Assembly (NCBI GenBank): GCA_964006375.1
Contig: OZ023270.1
Coordinates: 77,291,391-77,355,390, forward strand
Direction of reading: 5' to 3'
From: Tillus elongatus
Lineage: Eukaryota; Arthropoda; Insecta; Coleoptera; Cleridae
DNA length: 64,000 nt
Part shown: positions 20,720-32,370 of the stretch, in pieces
Numbering within the stretch: position 1 is the stretch's first letter
How the letters are laid out: each line of letters starts with the position of its first letter
Notes under the pieces: generated by a model
The model's database searches: none
Seen by the model: the letters and a program-made list of their open reading frames with translations, nothing else
Told to the model about the DNA's origin: nothing
Made by a program: the position numbers and the translations under genes

Positions 20720-22790
20720 TTAAATGAGAGTCTTTAGTTCTGCCTTGCTGCAATTTAGAATATCTATGGAGAAGTGCACCATATTGTAGGTGGTACACAT
20801 TCTTACTATAGCTGAGTTCTGTCTTACATTAGTCCTAGGAGCGGAGATGTAAAAAAAGTCATGAGATCTGCAGGTAAGCCTCGGCACCAGAAAAGATATA
20901 GCGTGCCGTATCTGCGGACAGTCAATATCATGGTTGAGCAGACTCCATAAGAACGCTAAGATGGCGACTATTCGTCTGTTTTGTAGGGATTCCATGGAGA
21001 ATTGCTCCAACATATGGGCCTGCGGAATTTCCATCGCAGGATAAACACCATCAGTTCTGTAGGCTAACAGCTTCAAGAACCTACGCTGAACCGACTCAAA
21101 TGCACTTATGTGCACCTCATAGAGGGGAAACCAAACCGCTAACGCATATTCTATATGAGGTCGTACGTACGTATTATACAGTATTTTGAGAGTGCTCATA
21201 TTCTGAAAGGTGGTTGAGTTACGTACGAGGAAGCCTAGAGTCTTAAACACCCTCGAGACGATAGACTATGTGGTTTATGAAAGACAGCTTGTGGTCAAAA
21301 ACAACCCCTAGATCAGTAAGAATCTCGGCTCTCCGGAGCTCAACACCGCCCAAAGAGTAGCAAAATTCAATATGTGGGTGACTCAGACTATAGATCATTA
21401 CTTCGCACTTTTGTATGTTTATAGGGAGGCAGTTCGTGCGAGCCCACGAATGTATCCTGCTGAGATTGTTCTCCAGCTTAACACAGTCCTCTATTTTGAG
21501 AAAGATTTTTAAGATCATCCGCATACAGCAGGTGCGGAACATCTATTACCCCAGATATATCGTTCACAAATAGGTTGAACAGCAGAGGTCCCAGAACGGA
21601 CCCCTGTGGAACTCCCGACCATGCCATCACCTCAGTCGAAGTGCGACCGCCATATGATACAAAATACTTTCTATCCGACAAATATGAATGAAGGAATATC
21701 AGCAGATTTGGAGAGAAACCCATATGGCACAGCTTCCGGAACAGAAGCTCATAGTCCAATCGGTCGAAGGCCTTAGAGAAGTCCAAATAGACTATGTCTG
21801 CCTGTGCTCTCATGTCCAAACCCAATGAGATATAATCCGTCATGCACACCAGATTGGTGACGGTGGATCCACCCCTCACGAACCCATGCTGAGCCACAGT
21901 GATTAGGCCCTTCATATTGAAATATATGATGTCATTCAGAGTGATTTCAAACACCTTTGGAAAATTGTCCATAAGAACAATCTGTCTGTGATTCTACACC
22001 TCAGTTTTGTCACCTTTTTTGGGGATTGGGATTGACTTCACCCTCTTCCAGATACCTGGAAACTTTGAAGATTTCAGGGATATGTTGAAGATTATTGTAA
22101 GGGGCTTAACAAACAGTTGTGCACAGTCTCGCACCAGAAACGCAGGGATCTGGTCCGGACCTGAAGTATGCCTTGGCTTGATTTTACATAGAGCCCCGTA
22201 CACCTGCTGCTCTGATACCTCAATTATGTCGAAGAGAGGAGTGCAGGAAGAGCAATGAGCTGTGACACCGTTATGGTTAGTATCAGCAGAGTAAGATTGC
22301 TGAAAAAACTCTGCAAATGCCTCTGCAATATCCTGGGGGTCCGAGAGGGGCACCCCGCGACAAGTCATGGAGGATGAAAGTGTTGAGTCACCTCTTTTAT
22401 GATTGGCAAATTTAAAGAAGCTGGAAGGATCGGAATGAATATTATCTTCAACCCGCTGCGAGTAGAGTCTTTGCCTGATGGCAAAGGATGTTTTGACAAG
22501 TTGTCTCAGTCTTCTGATAGTCAAGGGGGTCACCGCTGGCCCTGAAATGCCTCCAGGCTCTAAATTTCATTATAATATTGTGTATCAGCTCCGAGTCAAA
22601 CCATGGCGGGTACCTGCGCTGCACATGAGTCAGGAAACTTTGAAGATTTCAGGGATATGTTGAAGATTATCGTAAGGGTAATATTGTGTATCAGCTCCGA
22701 GTCAAACCACGGCGGGTACCTGGGCTGTGCATGAGCCAGCGTCTTGGGAATATAGATGTCGAATATCAATAAAGTGACCTTCGCATTTAC
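20720..22790 (-). pseudogene. family D copy 1 ORF2, reverse transcriptase, broken
   Basis: Frames pieced together: PPWFDSELIHNI upstream, SSFFKFANHKRGDSTLSSSM, KPRHTSGPDQIPAFLVRDCA, FPGIWKRVKSIPIPKKGDKT (22000-22530), then AQHGFVRGGSTVTNLVCMTD, YLDFSKAFDRLDYELLFRKL, WSGVPQGSVLGPLLFNLFVN, catalytic box LLYADDLKNL (21500-21560), LPINIQKCEVMIYS, DLGVVFDHKLSFINHI, YNTYVRPHIEYALAVWFPLY, and the C-terminal FYISAPRTNVRQNSAIVRMC. Frameshifts fall near 21980, 21500 and 21245. Both palm aspartate blocks (DFSKAFD and YADD) are intact. It resembles Jockey-superfamily polymerases; the clade was not determined. Confidence 0.8.
22570..22735. repeat. local scrambled duplication inside family D copy 1
   Basis: The segment starting TAATATTGTGTATCAGCTCC is present twice (22570 and 22679). 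Between the two copies lies a block of about 47 bases (22630-22676) that duplicates 22052-22100 (word GAAGATTTCAGGGATATGTT). This is a direct duplication with an inserted distant piece. Confidence 0.8.
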
Positions 22791-23039
22791 CTTGGAGTGG
22801 CCTCTTGTCGTTTATCTCACTTTTCCCAAACACAATAAAGGAGGAGACATTATTCAATTATTATATACCATGGTTGCTGAGACTCAGATAATTTAAATCG
22901 TCATCGGATGAATCGTTGTAACATGACAGTTTTTATCTCACAAAAATGTTTTATTAGACGATAGAAACAACATCCTTATAAAATTATCTCCGATGCTATT
23001 TGATTATGGTTTATTTGTAAAGCTCAATACAATTACTTT

Positions 23040-25068
23040 TTTAAGGATGAGTAGAAGTTTATAACACATCCCCCATGGTTTTCTAAAGAAATTAAGGTTA
23101 GTATCAAATATAAATATTCATTATGGTGTAAGTTTAAGAAGTCTGGAAATGTGGAGTTTCTGGATAGATTTAGGGAGCTGAGACAAAAACTTAAGAGAGG
23201 CATTTATCTTTCTCAAGTAAACTACTTTCAGAGGGTTGAAAGAGAGATTAGGTCCAATCCTAAAAAATTCTGGAACTGCTCTTCTCGGCGCCGTCAAAAC
23301 TTTTCTATTGGGAATTCATCTAACCGGCAACAGGCAGTTGACAGTTTTGCTTCTTATTTTGCGGGATGTTCTGGTTCCACCCCCACCTCATCACCTACAG
23401 CCGCCAGCTTGGCTTCGGGTGACATCACAATGTTTTTTGTTGATGACTTTACAGATGATGAAATTATTACAGCTGCTAAGAGAATTAAGGCTAACATGTC
23501 CTGTGGACCTGATCTAGTTCCCGGCTTCTTGGTGTGCGACTGCTTATAGGCTTTCCTGACTCCACTTAAGAAAATTTTTAAACTGATTCTTAGATCTGGA
23601 ACATTCCCCGCGATTTGGAAGCTGTCACGGGTTTTCCCTGTCTTCAAGGCGGGGGATAGTGGTAATCCATCAAACTATCGACCAATAGCTATACTATGTG
23701 TCTTCTGTAAGATTTTCGAGGCCTGCCTTTTTCAGCGAATACTGTTTCACATCAAAAACAGACTCTCTATTTCTCAGCATGGTTTCATTCCAGGGATATC
23801 GACTGTAACGAATTTAGTTGACGTTATGCAGTTCATTGCGTCCGCTCTTCACAGGTAGAAGTTGTGTATACTGATCTATCTAAGGCCTTCGATTTTCTAA
23901 ATCACTCTGTTCTGATTGACAGGATGAGGGCTATCGGATTCTCCGAGGGCTTGCTTGGCTTATTTAGATCTTACCTGGATGGAAGGAGGCAATTTGTTGA
24001 GGTTGGGGGCTTCAAATCTTACACCTATCACGTAATTTCGGGAGTGCCGCAGGGATCCCTACTTGGTCCATTACTGTTTAATATATTTATTGACCCAGTT
24101 AAACATGTTTTACATGTTCCTTTTTTAAAGTATGCAGATGATATTAAGATTTTCGCAAATATTTCGAGTGTTGATGACTGTTTGCAGCTCCAGAACTGTC
24201 TTCAGACCCTTGATGAATGGTGTTGTCAGAGTGGTCTTTCTATGAATGTTTCCAAGTGTTGTGTGATGTCATTTACTCGAAATAAGCACGCAATTACTTT
24301 CGTGTACAACATTATAGGGCTTCCACTTGATCGCCCCGGGACAGTTAAGGACCTTGGAATTGTTTTTGATGGTACTCTATCTTTTAAACCACACTAAGAG
24401 CAGACTGTCAGTTCTGCTTACAAAACTCCTGGGTTTCTGATAAGAAACAGCAAAAATTTCTCACAGACTGACACCCTCCTCCTGCTCTTTAGTTGCTTGG
24501 TTAGGTCCCGACTTGAATATGGCTCAGTTGTGTGGGCTCCTACTTATGAGATACATGTGGCAAGTTTAGAATCAGTGCAAAGGAATTTTCTTAGCTTTTG
24601 TGAGGATGGTCGATATCCGTCTATTGGTTTTCCTCAGGAAAGTTTACTTCTTCGCTTTAGTCTGCAGAGTCTGTCGATACGCAGGCAGTGCAGTTTCATT
24701 ATATTTTTATACAAACTGGTTAATTCTGTGTTCGACTGCCCTAGTCTGCTTCAGCAACTTAATTTCAATGTGCCTCGTATTGCAGCACGTTTTACAGGCA
24801 CATTCTATCTCCCGACTGCTCGTACGCGATTGCTGCGATCGTCTCCAATTTACCAGATGTGCAATGATTACTCTGTACTGCAAGACCACCTAGATATCTT
24901 CTCATGTAATATATCAGAGATAAAAATGTTTTTCAAAGCGATCTAATTTGTGATTCTTTTTTGTATAGTTTGTTTGATTATTGTTTGTTATTATGTTTTG
25001 TGTATTGGCCCATCCTTAATTTGGCTTTTAAGCTGTTGGATGGTGTATGAATAAATAAAAATAAATAA
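23040..25068 (+). mobile_element. non-LTR retrotransposon, family D, copy 2 (5'-truncated)
   Basis: Plus-strand LINE ending with AATAAATAAAAATAAATAAA at about 25048-25068. It starts just before the reverse transcriptase linker (HPPWFSKEIK at about 23070), so the endonuclease is missing. It faces copy 1 tail-out, 5' ends towards each other. Confidence 0.75.
23060..24946 (+). pseudogene. family D copy 2 ORF2, reverse transcriptase, broken
   Basis: Motifs in order: SNPKKFWNCSSRRRQNFSIG, MSCGPDLVPGFLVCDC, FPAIWKLSRVFPVFKAGDSG, NPSNYRPIAILCVFCKIFEA, ISQHGFIPGISTVTNLVDVM, VYTDLSKAFDFLNHSVLIDR, ISGVPQGSLLGPLLFNIFID, catalytic box LKYADDIKIF (24131-24160), LSMNVSKCCVMSFTRN, DLGIVFDGTLSF, LVRSRLEYGSVVWAPTYEIH, and a C-terminal FYLPTARTRLLRSSPIYQMC ending at 24946. 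Stops and frameshifts at about 23548, 23855, 24396 and 24595 break the frame. The polymerase catalytic residues are present. Confidence 0.8.
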
Positions 25069-25814
25069 AACACTAGAAACAACTTTATTACACTTCTTGA
25101 TATCACCCTTATAAAGCTGCTGTGTATGTATTAACCAGTCATGCCAGAATAAGACAAAGTTGTTTTATACAGGTTTTATAAGATCCAAAATGGTATCCCA
25201 ACCGAGCTCACTTCTACTTTTTAGAAGGTTTATTGACAACTGTATAAACGTTAACAGAATGTCGCAGAGAAGACAGTATTGTGGTATTAATGTTGACGTA
25301 AACCGTACTTATACAATAAAATTGTATAAATTTGTGCCCATTTTGGACATAAAGGGGTTGTATTACTACTGGGAACACGTTTTTGAAGTCTAATTATAAA
25401 ACTTTAATACTCATTAAAAAACTTTGTAAAGGTTCTCACAGCTTTTATAAAAGCAATTTTGTTAGTTGGGAAGTGAATACCATCTTATTTTGGACAAATA
25501 ACACAAAGAAAGTTTCACATACTCCACAAACAAAATTTACCAGTCTATTATACAGTTTTGCATTCATGTTGGTTTTTAGTGCCAAAAACTTACTACTATC
25601 AAGGTTATTTGCATAAATAATTCAAGACACATTATTAAATAACACTCTAAACACCAGATTAGCTATATTTAGACATACTATTGTACCCTACTGTCAAATT
25701 AACTACCACTCCCCAAGAGGGTCAGTATGTATTAATGGGTTAAGATGCATTTTAGGATTATTAAGTAGTCTTCATTGTTTCCACCTTTATTAACTTTATT
25801 AATTTCGATTTTAG
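25069..25814. other. host intron end, nothing recognised
   Basis: AT-rich sequence between the LINE tail and the last exon, ending in the acceptor CGATTTTAG. Confidence 0.5.
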
Positions 25815-27181
25815 ATGCAAATGAACCTGCAACGAGTAAGAAACTTGATAACGTTGGACCCGATAATTTAAATGACCATGAAAACCTTGGAGAATCAAAT
25901 AATGAACCTGCAGACCCGCTAAATGATCCACTCAATGTGCTTAATGAAAGTATATGTCCTCCAGAACCATCACACTTATCAGAAGAAGGCCATTCAACAG
26001 GGAACGAAACTATATCCCATACGGAACCGACGTTGAATGAAAGTATATGTCCTCCAGAACCATCACACTCATCAGAAGAAGGCAATTCAACAGGGAACGA
26101 AACTATATCCCATACGGAACCGGTGTTGAATGAAAGTATATGTCCTCCAGAACCATCACACTTATCAGAAGAAGCCCATTCAACAGGGAATGGAACTATA
26201 TCGCATTCAGAACCACCAGAGTTAACACCAGAAGCTGATATTTTGCAAGATGAATCTGTTGAAGTTAACAAGGGTGAAACCGAACTTTATGAGATCTCAG
26301 ATCCGATCAGTATTAATAACGAAACTTCAGTAGAAGCATCAAGTACTACTGACACTAATGAAGTGCATTCTTTAGATGTCACTGAGATTACCAGTTTCGG
26401 TGAAGCCGACCAGGAGAACACACTTCAGCCAGAGGAAGGAGTGTTAGACGAAATGCCACGCCTAGAGCCTCAAGTAGATTATCCCGACACAAATATGGAG
26501 GTGGAAGAAAAAGAAACTGACCTAAAAATGAAACAAACCAATATTGATACACATAAAGAACAGATGGATGTTAATATGGAAACAGAAGAAGTGAATACTA
26601 ACACGGTAATAGAAGAGACGGATATTAGTCTCGAAACAGAAGAAACAGATACTAACCCTGAAGCAGATACAACGAAAACTAACCCTGAAGTTGAACCACC
26701 AGATATTAGCTTTGAAGTAGAAGAAAACATTGATCTATCTGTAACAACCCCAAGTATAACCAACATATGCACTGTTTTTGAAGGTGAAGGTGGCCGTATC
26801 ACTCATTGTCAGGGTGATCCTGCTACTGTCAATGAATGTGTCAGTAGTACTGTCAATACTGTCAGTGATTGCGACATAACCTCAAATCAGGATAAAGATG
26901 AGGGTAATAATGATAGTTTTGATGTTGTTAGTGAGATTGAGAAAACGATTCAGTTACTGAATGTTATTGGCGGAGTAAGGAGTGGAATCAGTCAAGAATT
27001 ACGTAAACCCCCTGAAACGGCTAGCATTGAGGAGAATTTAGCTGGTACGAGTATAGGACCAGTTGAAAATAGTGAGTGTCAAAATGTGGTGTATGGGCAG
27101 AGTGATACAAATCAAACGGGCCTTGATTCTCAGACAGTTGAAACAGATCATTGTGTGGATGATTTGTTGATGGACACTTGA
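25815..27181 (+). CDS. BTB/POZ-domain protein, last coding exon (acidic, repeat-bearing C-terminus)
   Basis: Acceptor CGATTTTAG, two bases completing a codon, then 454 codons to a TGA at 27179-27181. The protein is strongly acidic and poor in predicted folded structure: ANEPATSKKLDNVGPDNLND, three tandem copies of a 31-residue unit (ESICPPEPSHLSEE and following), then a threonine/glutamate-rich part with degenerate EETDTNPE-type repeats (26500-26720), and a C-terminus without recognisable domains (IEKTIQLLNVIGG, VDDLLMDT). It looks like a disordered regulatory or activation tail. The frame is open upstream of the acceptor for 40 bases by chance, but the phase match with the exon at 18681-19335 identifies the true exon start. 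No clear AATAAA signal follows within 150 bases. Confidence 0.8.
25940..26218 (+). repeat. three 93-bp in-frame tandem repeats
   Basis: Units begin at 25940, 26033 and 26126, each encoding 31 residues starting LNESICPPEPSH. Units 1 and 2 are nearly identical; the third diverges towards its end. The period is a multiple of three, so the reading frame is kept. Confidence 0.9.
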
Positions 27182-28579
27182 AACTTTGGTATGGATGTGA
27201 TTGATGTATTATCAGTGTAAATAATTTGTATACTTCTGTTTTAAGACTTCTTTTTGTAATTTACTAATTAGTTACGAGTTACTATTACCATTTAAGATCT
27301 GAATGTGACCTTACCTGAAGGTTTTTTGTCCAATGCACTTTTCTTTAGTTGCTGCTGGTGGTGGCTTAAATCCGGTGTTTTTTTGGAAAATGTAATAAGT
27401 AGAGGTGTGCGAACCCATGTTTTTCTTGAACCGAACTATGAACGAACCCAAGCAAATATGTTCAAACTTCGAACCTCAGAAATGGTATAGCAATTTTATG
27501 TTTTATTATAGTTGTGAAAACGTTTTCGACAAAAATTTTATAAATAATCTCACTCTCTGAATTGTTTTCAATATGTTTATAAAACAGATATAAACCCAAA
27601 GTTTATAAAATACTCCAATCTCCGCAAATGTATATAAAGCCTTTTGTAAGCATCACAAAACAATTTTATAAACATTACTGCAACTCTAAAAAAATGTCAA
27701 CGCTAACATTATAAAATAGTTTTAATACAGTTCTCGTATTATGCTATAAAATATACTTGACTATTTGCTATACTATTCTCATAAATCAACTATATAACAG
27801 TTTTATAAAAGCTTTTCAGTAGTTTCTGGTAAACATTATAAAGTGAAAATGAACCACGAAATAACAACAATAAAATTAAAAGGTTTCTGATCTGACCTGA
27901 CCTGACCTAATAATACTATACAATAAACGGTAACTTACGGTTGGAGAGGTAGTTTGCCGTAACCAACACGTGGATGATGTCAATGGTACCTGACGGCGTT
28001 GTCCACGGGGGCCAAGGTGGTGCCTGTGTCCAGTTGACGGAGGTGGATTGCGATGTGTTGATGCCGCGGTTGAAGGGATCTCTAAGTCAGTCGCTCGTCG
28101 AAAGATTGGTTCTTTCCACAACGAGGCTCACTGACCTGTCCATGTGCCAATGGTGGTAACCGTGGGTATTGATGACTTGACTACGTGTCGCGGGTCAGGC
28201 GATCTTCCTATGATGCTCCCTGACTGTTGAACGACGACGAAGTTAACTTTGGTGAGACCACGGCATAATCAAGTATTATGCCGTGTCTGGTTACCATACA
28301 CAGTTCAGCCGGTCTTGCCACGACCTTATTGGACGCTGGATGATGAGGAAGTGATCGAGTCTAGGGTTATCTTGTAGCTCCTTCTCTCGGTTGTTGACAC
28401 TTGTTTGGTGATCTGTCTAATATATTTTATATGACAGTTCTAATTTTTCATGACATTTTGTTGTCACATCAAATCTGATAACAAGTGACGCTGGCCGCCA
28501 ACTCTCACGGGGATAGTCTCACTGAGGGTGGGGATTAAACAATATCAGGACACAACACAGCTATTAGATGTTACTATTT
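27182..28579. other. 3' flank of the host gene and intergenic sequence
   Basis: Begins with the probable 3' UTR of the BTB gene (27182 to roughly 27300). The rest is AT-rich. A more GC-rich tract at 27930-28560 has no coding signal and could be an LTR or another non-coding repeat, but nothing in the window confirms this. Confidence 0.4.
27893..27908. repeat. short TCAGG/CCTGA run
   Basis: Three CTGAC/CCTGA pentamers in tandem followed by CCTAA. Same motif as the longer run at 11640-11720. Confidence 0.7.
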
Positions 28580-28611
28580 GAAGGGTCCAGGCTAAAAAGG
28601 GGGAAAGTCAA
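28580..28611 (+). repeat. left terminal inverted repeat of the DUF7869-like transposon
   Basis: Pairs with 31207-31238 in inverted orientation, 29 of 32 positions identical by eye. A subterminal copy of the AAGGGGGAA core lies at 28810-28826. Confidence 0.85.
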
Positions 28612-28959
28612 AAATCGTTAATTTTCAGGAAATCGATTTTTAATTTTAAAACCGTATAACTTATTAATTTATTAATTAGCACTGAATCTCTGAATGGATT
28701 TAATTTGTTATAGGTGTTTGGGATTAGACTGCAGAAAGTATTAATGACATTTCATTTAGAATTTTTTTTAAACGTAAAAAATATGAAGGCACTACGGATC
28801 GTAACGAACAAGAAGGGGGAATGTCATAGATTTCCACTGAAGTTTTGCAGTATTTTCAATTTTTTTTTACGAAAACCAGAAGCAAAATAGCAAAGGTTAT
28901 GAAATTAAATTTTATTAAATTTCAGATTGTTTATTAATTATTGAATATACAGAATATGC

Positions 28960-30857
28960 TCAGACACTTTTTTTTGGGCCTCTTGTACGCTGAGGTTTTG
29001 GAAAGGTGGCCTTGTCTTTGACATTTTTGGTATATGGTAATGTAGAAAAATATTTTCTAGCTGTTGGGTTGAGACAGAATTTCATTAAGCACTGCAGGTC
29101 GGTGAATTTGGCCAGTGTTATAGGCAGTAGTCCTGCAAATAGATAGAACATCGTTAACATCGGAAAATAATATTATGTGCATAGTTACCTTTGTATAACT
29201 GGCCTGGTAATTTAAACTCATTGTTTGCCAAAGTGTTGATACCCCTTTTTTTCTTCGGTTCAATCAAAACAGCAGTTTCCCAAATGCCATTCCAAGTTGA
29301 GCGATGGTAGACAAGTCTAGGATGTTCTTTCACGACTTTTAGTTCACGTATGGGCCGTACTTTCATTGGACACTTATGTTTGTAATGAAGTGTAGAAAAA
29401 TGTGTAGTCCAGCATTTAAAAAAATCAAAAGTGACCTCCATAACATCAAAAGGATTTGGTTTAACTCTTGCAGCTCTAAAAACTTCAGCCCATTCATTTG
29501 GAAGTTCCACACGCGACTTCTGCTGTATAAGTCCAAAATCCTTATCGCATTCCATAAAGGAATGCCCTCTAATGGGGAAGCTGATCTTGACTTCGTCAAA
29601 CCTTTTCTGCACATGCACTAAGTGATAGAGGTAACGGATGACAGTATAGTTCTTATTCTGACCCCCACATGAGTCGCAAAATATCTCGAGGACTCGAACA
29701 CTGCTGGGTAGAAAGTTGTAAACGAAATGATGCAACATCGAACATACTTCATCACAGCCTTTTCGTCCATTTGTTTCAGGATAAGTATAAAAAATACTTT
29801 GGCTAGTCGACAAAACATGAATATTAAAAGAGAATATAGACAACTGTCTCTTATAATAAACATCATTTGTACTTATGTTGGGCACTGGCAAATTTTTAGC
29901 AAAATCCATGCATATTGCTTCTTTGTTTTGATTTACCCGACAAGATAATTTTGCAGCCTTTTTTCTTGAATAAAACTGTTCAGCTTTATGCTTGTGCAAA
30001 AGATTTTCCTGTCGGAGTGTACTGATTTTGACATCTAGTTGGATCTTCTCTGTGACATTACCTGACACGTTTTTCATTTTGGCTTCTAGGGACCTAATAT
30101 TTGCCAAGTATTCGTCACATATACTGCACGTATCTGACCTTGGGTATCCAAATGATATGTTGAAGTCTCGTGAGAAGATGGATCTATAAGTTTCATATGA
30201 CACACAATATTGTTGGTCTTCAATGGTGTTTTGGTACATATTGTACATTTTTTTGATATTTAGATCTTCCGGTAGGTAGATTTTTGACGAATCCTTTAGG
30301 CTGTAATGGCTTTGACGTCCTTTGAAAGAGCGAATATGATTGACTACTAGATCTTGAGATTCCGGTTTCAATTTGAGAGGCCTGTTTAAGTGTCTTCCTC
30401 GTTTGTCAGTTGGGGCTTTGCCAGTCATTTTTAGAGATTTCTGGAGAATTTCAAGCTTTTTCTTGGTTATACCATGTAAGGAAAGAAAAGCCTTGAAACA
30501 AACAGGCACTTCTCTTGTCTCACCATCTACAGATACTCTGACACGATAAGCAAATGAACTGTCGTGTAGCATTGCGCCGTCTTCAGCGTTACGTGGGCGT
30601 CGCTGTTGTATGGGACAGACACTAATAAGTCCACACAAATAGATATTCTGCTCGTCCACGGATTTTAATAAATTAAACTCACTTACTATCTTTTGTCTTG
30701 CGTCAGCCGGAACTTTATCAAAACACTTGAGACGTTTACATCGGCAATCGCTTCCTGTCTCGTGACTTTGCAGGTTAAGTTTTTTAGAAACATCGGTTAT
30801 TCTCCCCGTAACGTTTTCTTTTTTTCCCCTGAACGTGGGTAATAACAAAGTCTTCAC
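28960..30857 (-). CDS. DUF7869-like protein, putative transposase (two exons)
   Basis: Exon 1 is 29189-30857 and exon 2 is 28960-29132, separated by a 56-base GT-AG intron that joins GQLYK to GLLPITLAKF in frame. The protein of about 610 residues has a cysteine cluster near the N-terminus (SDCRCKRLKC), a middle region with SDTCSICDEY, and three blocks that look like an RNase H-fold catalytic core: ICMDFAKNLPVPN, IFCDSCGGQNKNYTVIRYL and FPIRGHSFMECDKDFG. The second and third are the signature of insect DUF7869 proteins. Aspartates in MDFAK and FCDSCG plus D or E in SFMECDKD are candidate catalytic residues (inference). The start is unclear: 30857 is a GTG. An upstream ATG at 30879 opens a frame that reaches GKKRKRYGEN and then appears shifted by one base at an A-run near 30815. 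The C-terminus KPQRTRGPKKSV is basic. Confidence 0.75.
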
Positions 30858-31028
30858 TTACACTGACACTTGGGTTCATTTTACTGTTTATTAGCACTAC
30901 AATCACGACTTTTACTTTTTAATCCAACAAATTTGATAAATAAACACGAGAACCGGTAAACAATCAGGAAGAACTGAAAGAAGCAACTGCAGCCATAAGA
31001 GCGTCCAGCAAGAATAAAGGCGCATTTC

Positions 31029-31085
31029 TGACGTTCCCCCTTCTTAGCATGTGGCGCGCTGACTCTCCTCCTTTTTAGCCAGTAC
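31029..31085 (-). repeat. right subterminal repeats of the transposon
   Basis: Two further copies of the terminal motif in the same orientation as the right TIR: TGACGTTCCCCCTTCTTAGC at 31029 and a diverged one at 31060-31085. They may be transposase-binding sites. Confidence 0.6.
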
Positions 31086-31206
31086 AGCATAATTTAAATT
31101 ATCGATATCTGGCGACTCTTCTCTTTTTTCGCCTGTATGATGTTACCTGATGATAGTTCTGTGTGTTTAAAATCGAACGGACTGAACAGCTCAAAATGAG
31201 TAAAAA

Positions 31207-31238
31207 TTGACGTTCCCCCTTCTTAGCCTGTACCCTTC
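31207..31238 (-). repeat. right terminal inverted repeat of the DUF7869-like transposon
   Basis: Inverted partner of 28580-28611, followed directly by the ATTT target duplication at 31239-31242. Confidence 0.85.
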
Positions 31239-31477
31239 ATTTACAAGATGGCCATTCCAATAATGTCATCTGTCACTTTAATTTCTGTTTAGAGACGCTG
31301 TTTGTTATATGGAGAGTTAAATTTTACAGCGAATTAAATTTTGTTGTGAAATATGTAGCATAATATTAACAAATTTTAAGTGCGCTCCCTATTTATGGAT
31401 TTTCATAAGAAAAAATTGACCATACCAAAAATATTTTCGATGATTTGATTTTTTTTGCAGGAACACGTGCTAATTTG

Positions 31478-31800
31478 ATAATAATAATAATAATAATCTT
31501 TATTCACATACCATTCCCGGTGTCGAACACGTCAATAAAAACAATATAATATACTATTATCCATAATAATGTATAAAAAGTAGGTGTAAGAATGAGGCGT
31601 AAAGAGAGCGTCATATCAAACCATAAACAAACAAACAAAAGCGAAACAACAAACACTCAAAGCATTGTCAACATCAAAAGCAAAAACAAATCAGTCATAT
31701 GCAATTGATAAAAACTGTAAACATGCGCTCAAATAGAAACTTGAAATGTGCGTATAAATATAAGCCAAAATATGTACAGGGTAAGTATTATAAATGATAA
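31478..31800 (-). other. (AAT)n tract and possible LINE 3' UTR
   Basis: Six ATA/AAT units at 31478-31497. On the minus strand they follow GTGAATAAAGATT, as in LINEs that end in trinucleotide tails. No coding sequence is attached, so a retrotransposon origin is only suggested. Bases 31243-31477 and 31800-32370 hold nothing I recognise. Confidence 0.3.
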
Positions 31801-32370
31801 CCCCCTTTTATTTTTGTTATTTCTGGGCGAATTGATTCGTTCATAAACTTATTTTGAACAATTTTTACCGTAGTTTCTGAATGTTTTCAAGAATTTTGAA
31901 AAATGTACGAGGTGGAATTTTTTTTTTTTTTTAATAGAAGGGATTTGTCTCTAGCACCAACACTTTACTTTGAGGTTTTCAAAAGGTTGGGGGAAAGTAG
32001 AAGCCGCAAAGCGACTAGTGTCTAGGTAACGGACCACCGTAAGGGAGTATGGTGCTCAGGGGGTCAAACTTTACAGAGACTTAACAGTGAACAAGAATTA
32101 TTTTAAAGCAAATAATGTTCTTATTATTGAACAAATATATACAGATATATACAAAGTGATATTTATTTACAATGAGGAGTTACGTAAGCAATGGTTCTTA
32201 CCAGGGCTGACTGTAATGTGTGAATAAGGCAAAAGAAAACGGAATGCTGAATCTTTATTTTAATTTTGACCAGGCAAGCGATTCTCCTGAAAATCAGAAC
32301 GCGGAATTTCTCTTATCTCTAGCTGGTTTGATTCCCAAATGCTAAGGGAGGTTTTTACTCATAGGAAGGC

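Larger units (their letters stand above)
20690..22870 (-). mobile_element. non-LTR retrotransposon, family D, copy 1
   Basis: Minus-strand LINE in the host intron, without RNase H. ORF2 stops at about 20720; no obvious poly(A) or repeat tail is seen, so the 3' border is uncertain. The 5' part contains a scrambled duplication (22570-22735) and runs to about 22870. A related but distinct copy lies in the opposite orientation at 23040-25068. Confidence 0.75.
28580..31238 (-). mobile_element. complete DNA transposon with TIRs, encoding a DUF7869-like protein
   Basis: The left end GAAGGGTCCAGGCTAA and the right end (minus strand) GAAGGGTACAGGCTAA are inverted repeats of 32 bases with three mismatches. 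ATTT at 28576-28579 and again at 31239-31242 forms a 4-bp target duplication. The total is 2659 bp with one minus-strand gene. Extra copies of the terminal core (AAGAAGGGGGAA) lie inside the ends at 28810, 31029 and 31060. Four-base duplications are known from the Sola superfamily, which is the first comparison to make, but the assignment is inference. Confidence 0.85.

Noticed and set aside
25775..25814. Upstream start MFPPLLTLLI for the last exon as a separate gene
   Set aside because: The phase match with the exon ending at 19335 and the acceptor at 25814 explain the frame better; the upstream part is intron.
28190..28560. Possible LTR or short gene in the GC-richer tract
   Set aside because: No second copy, no TG...CA ends, no coding signal; left unassigned.
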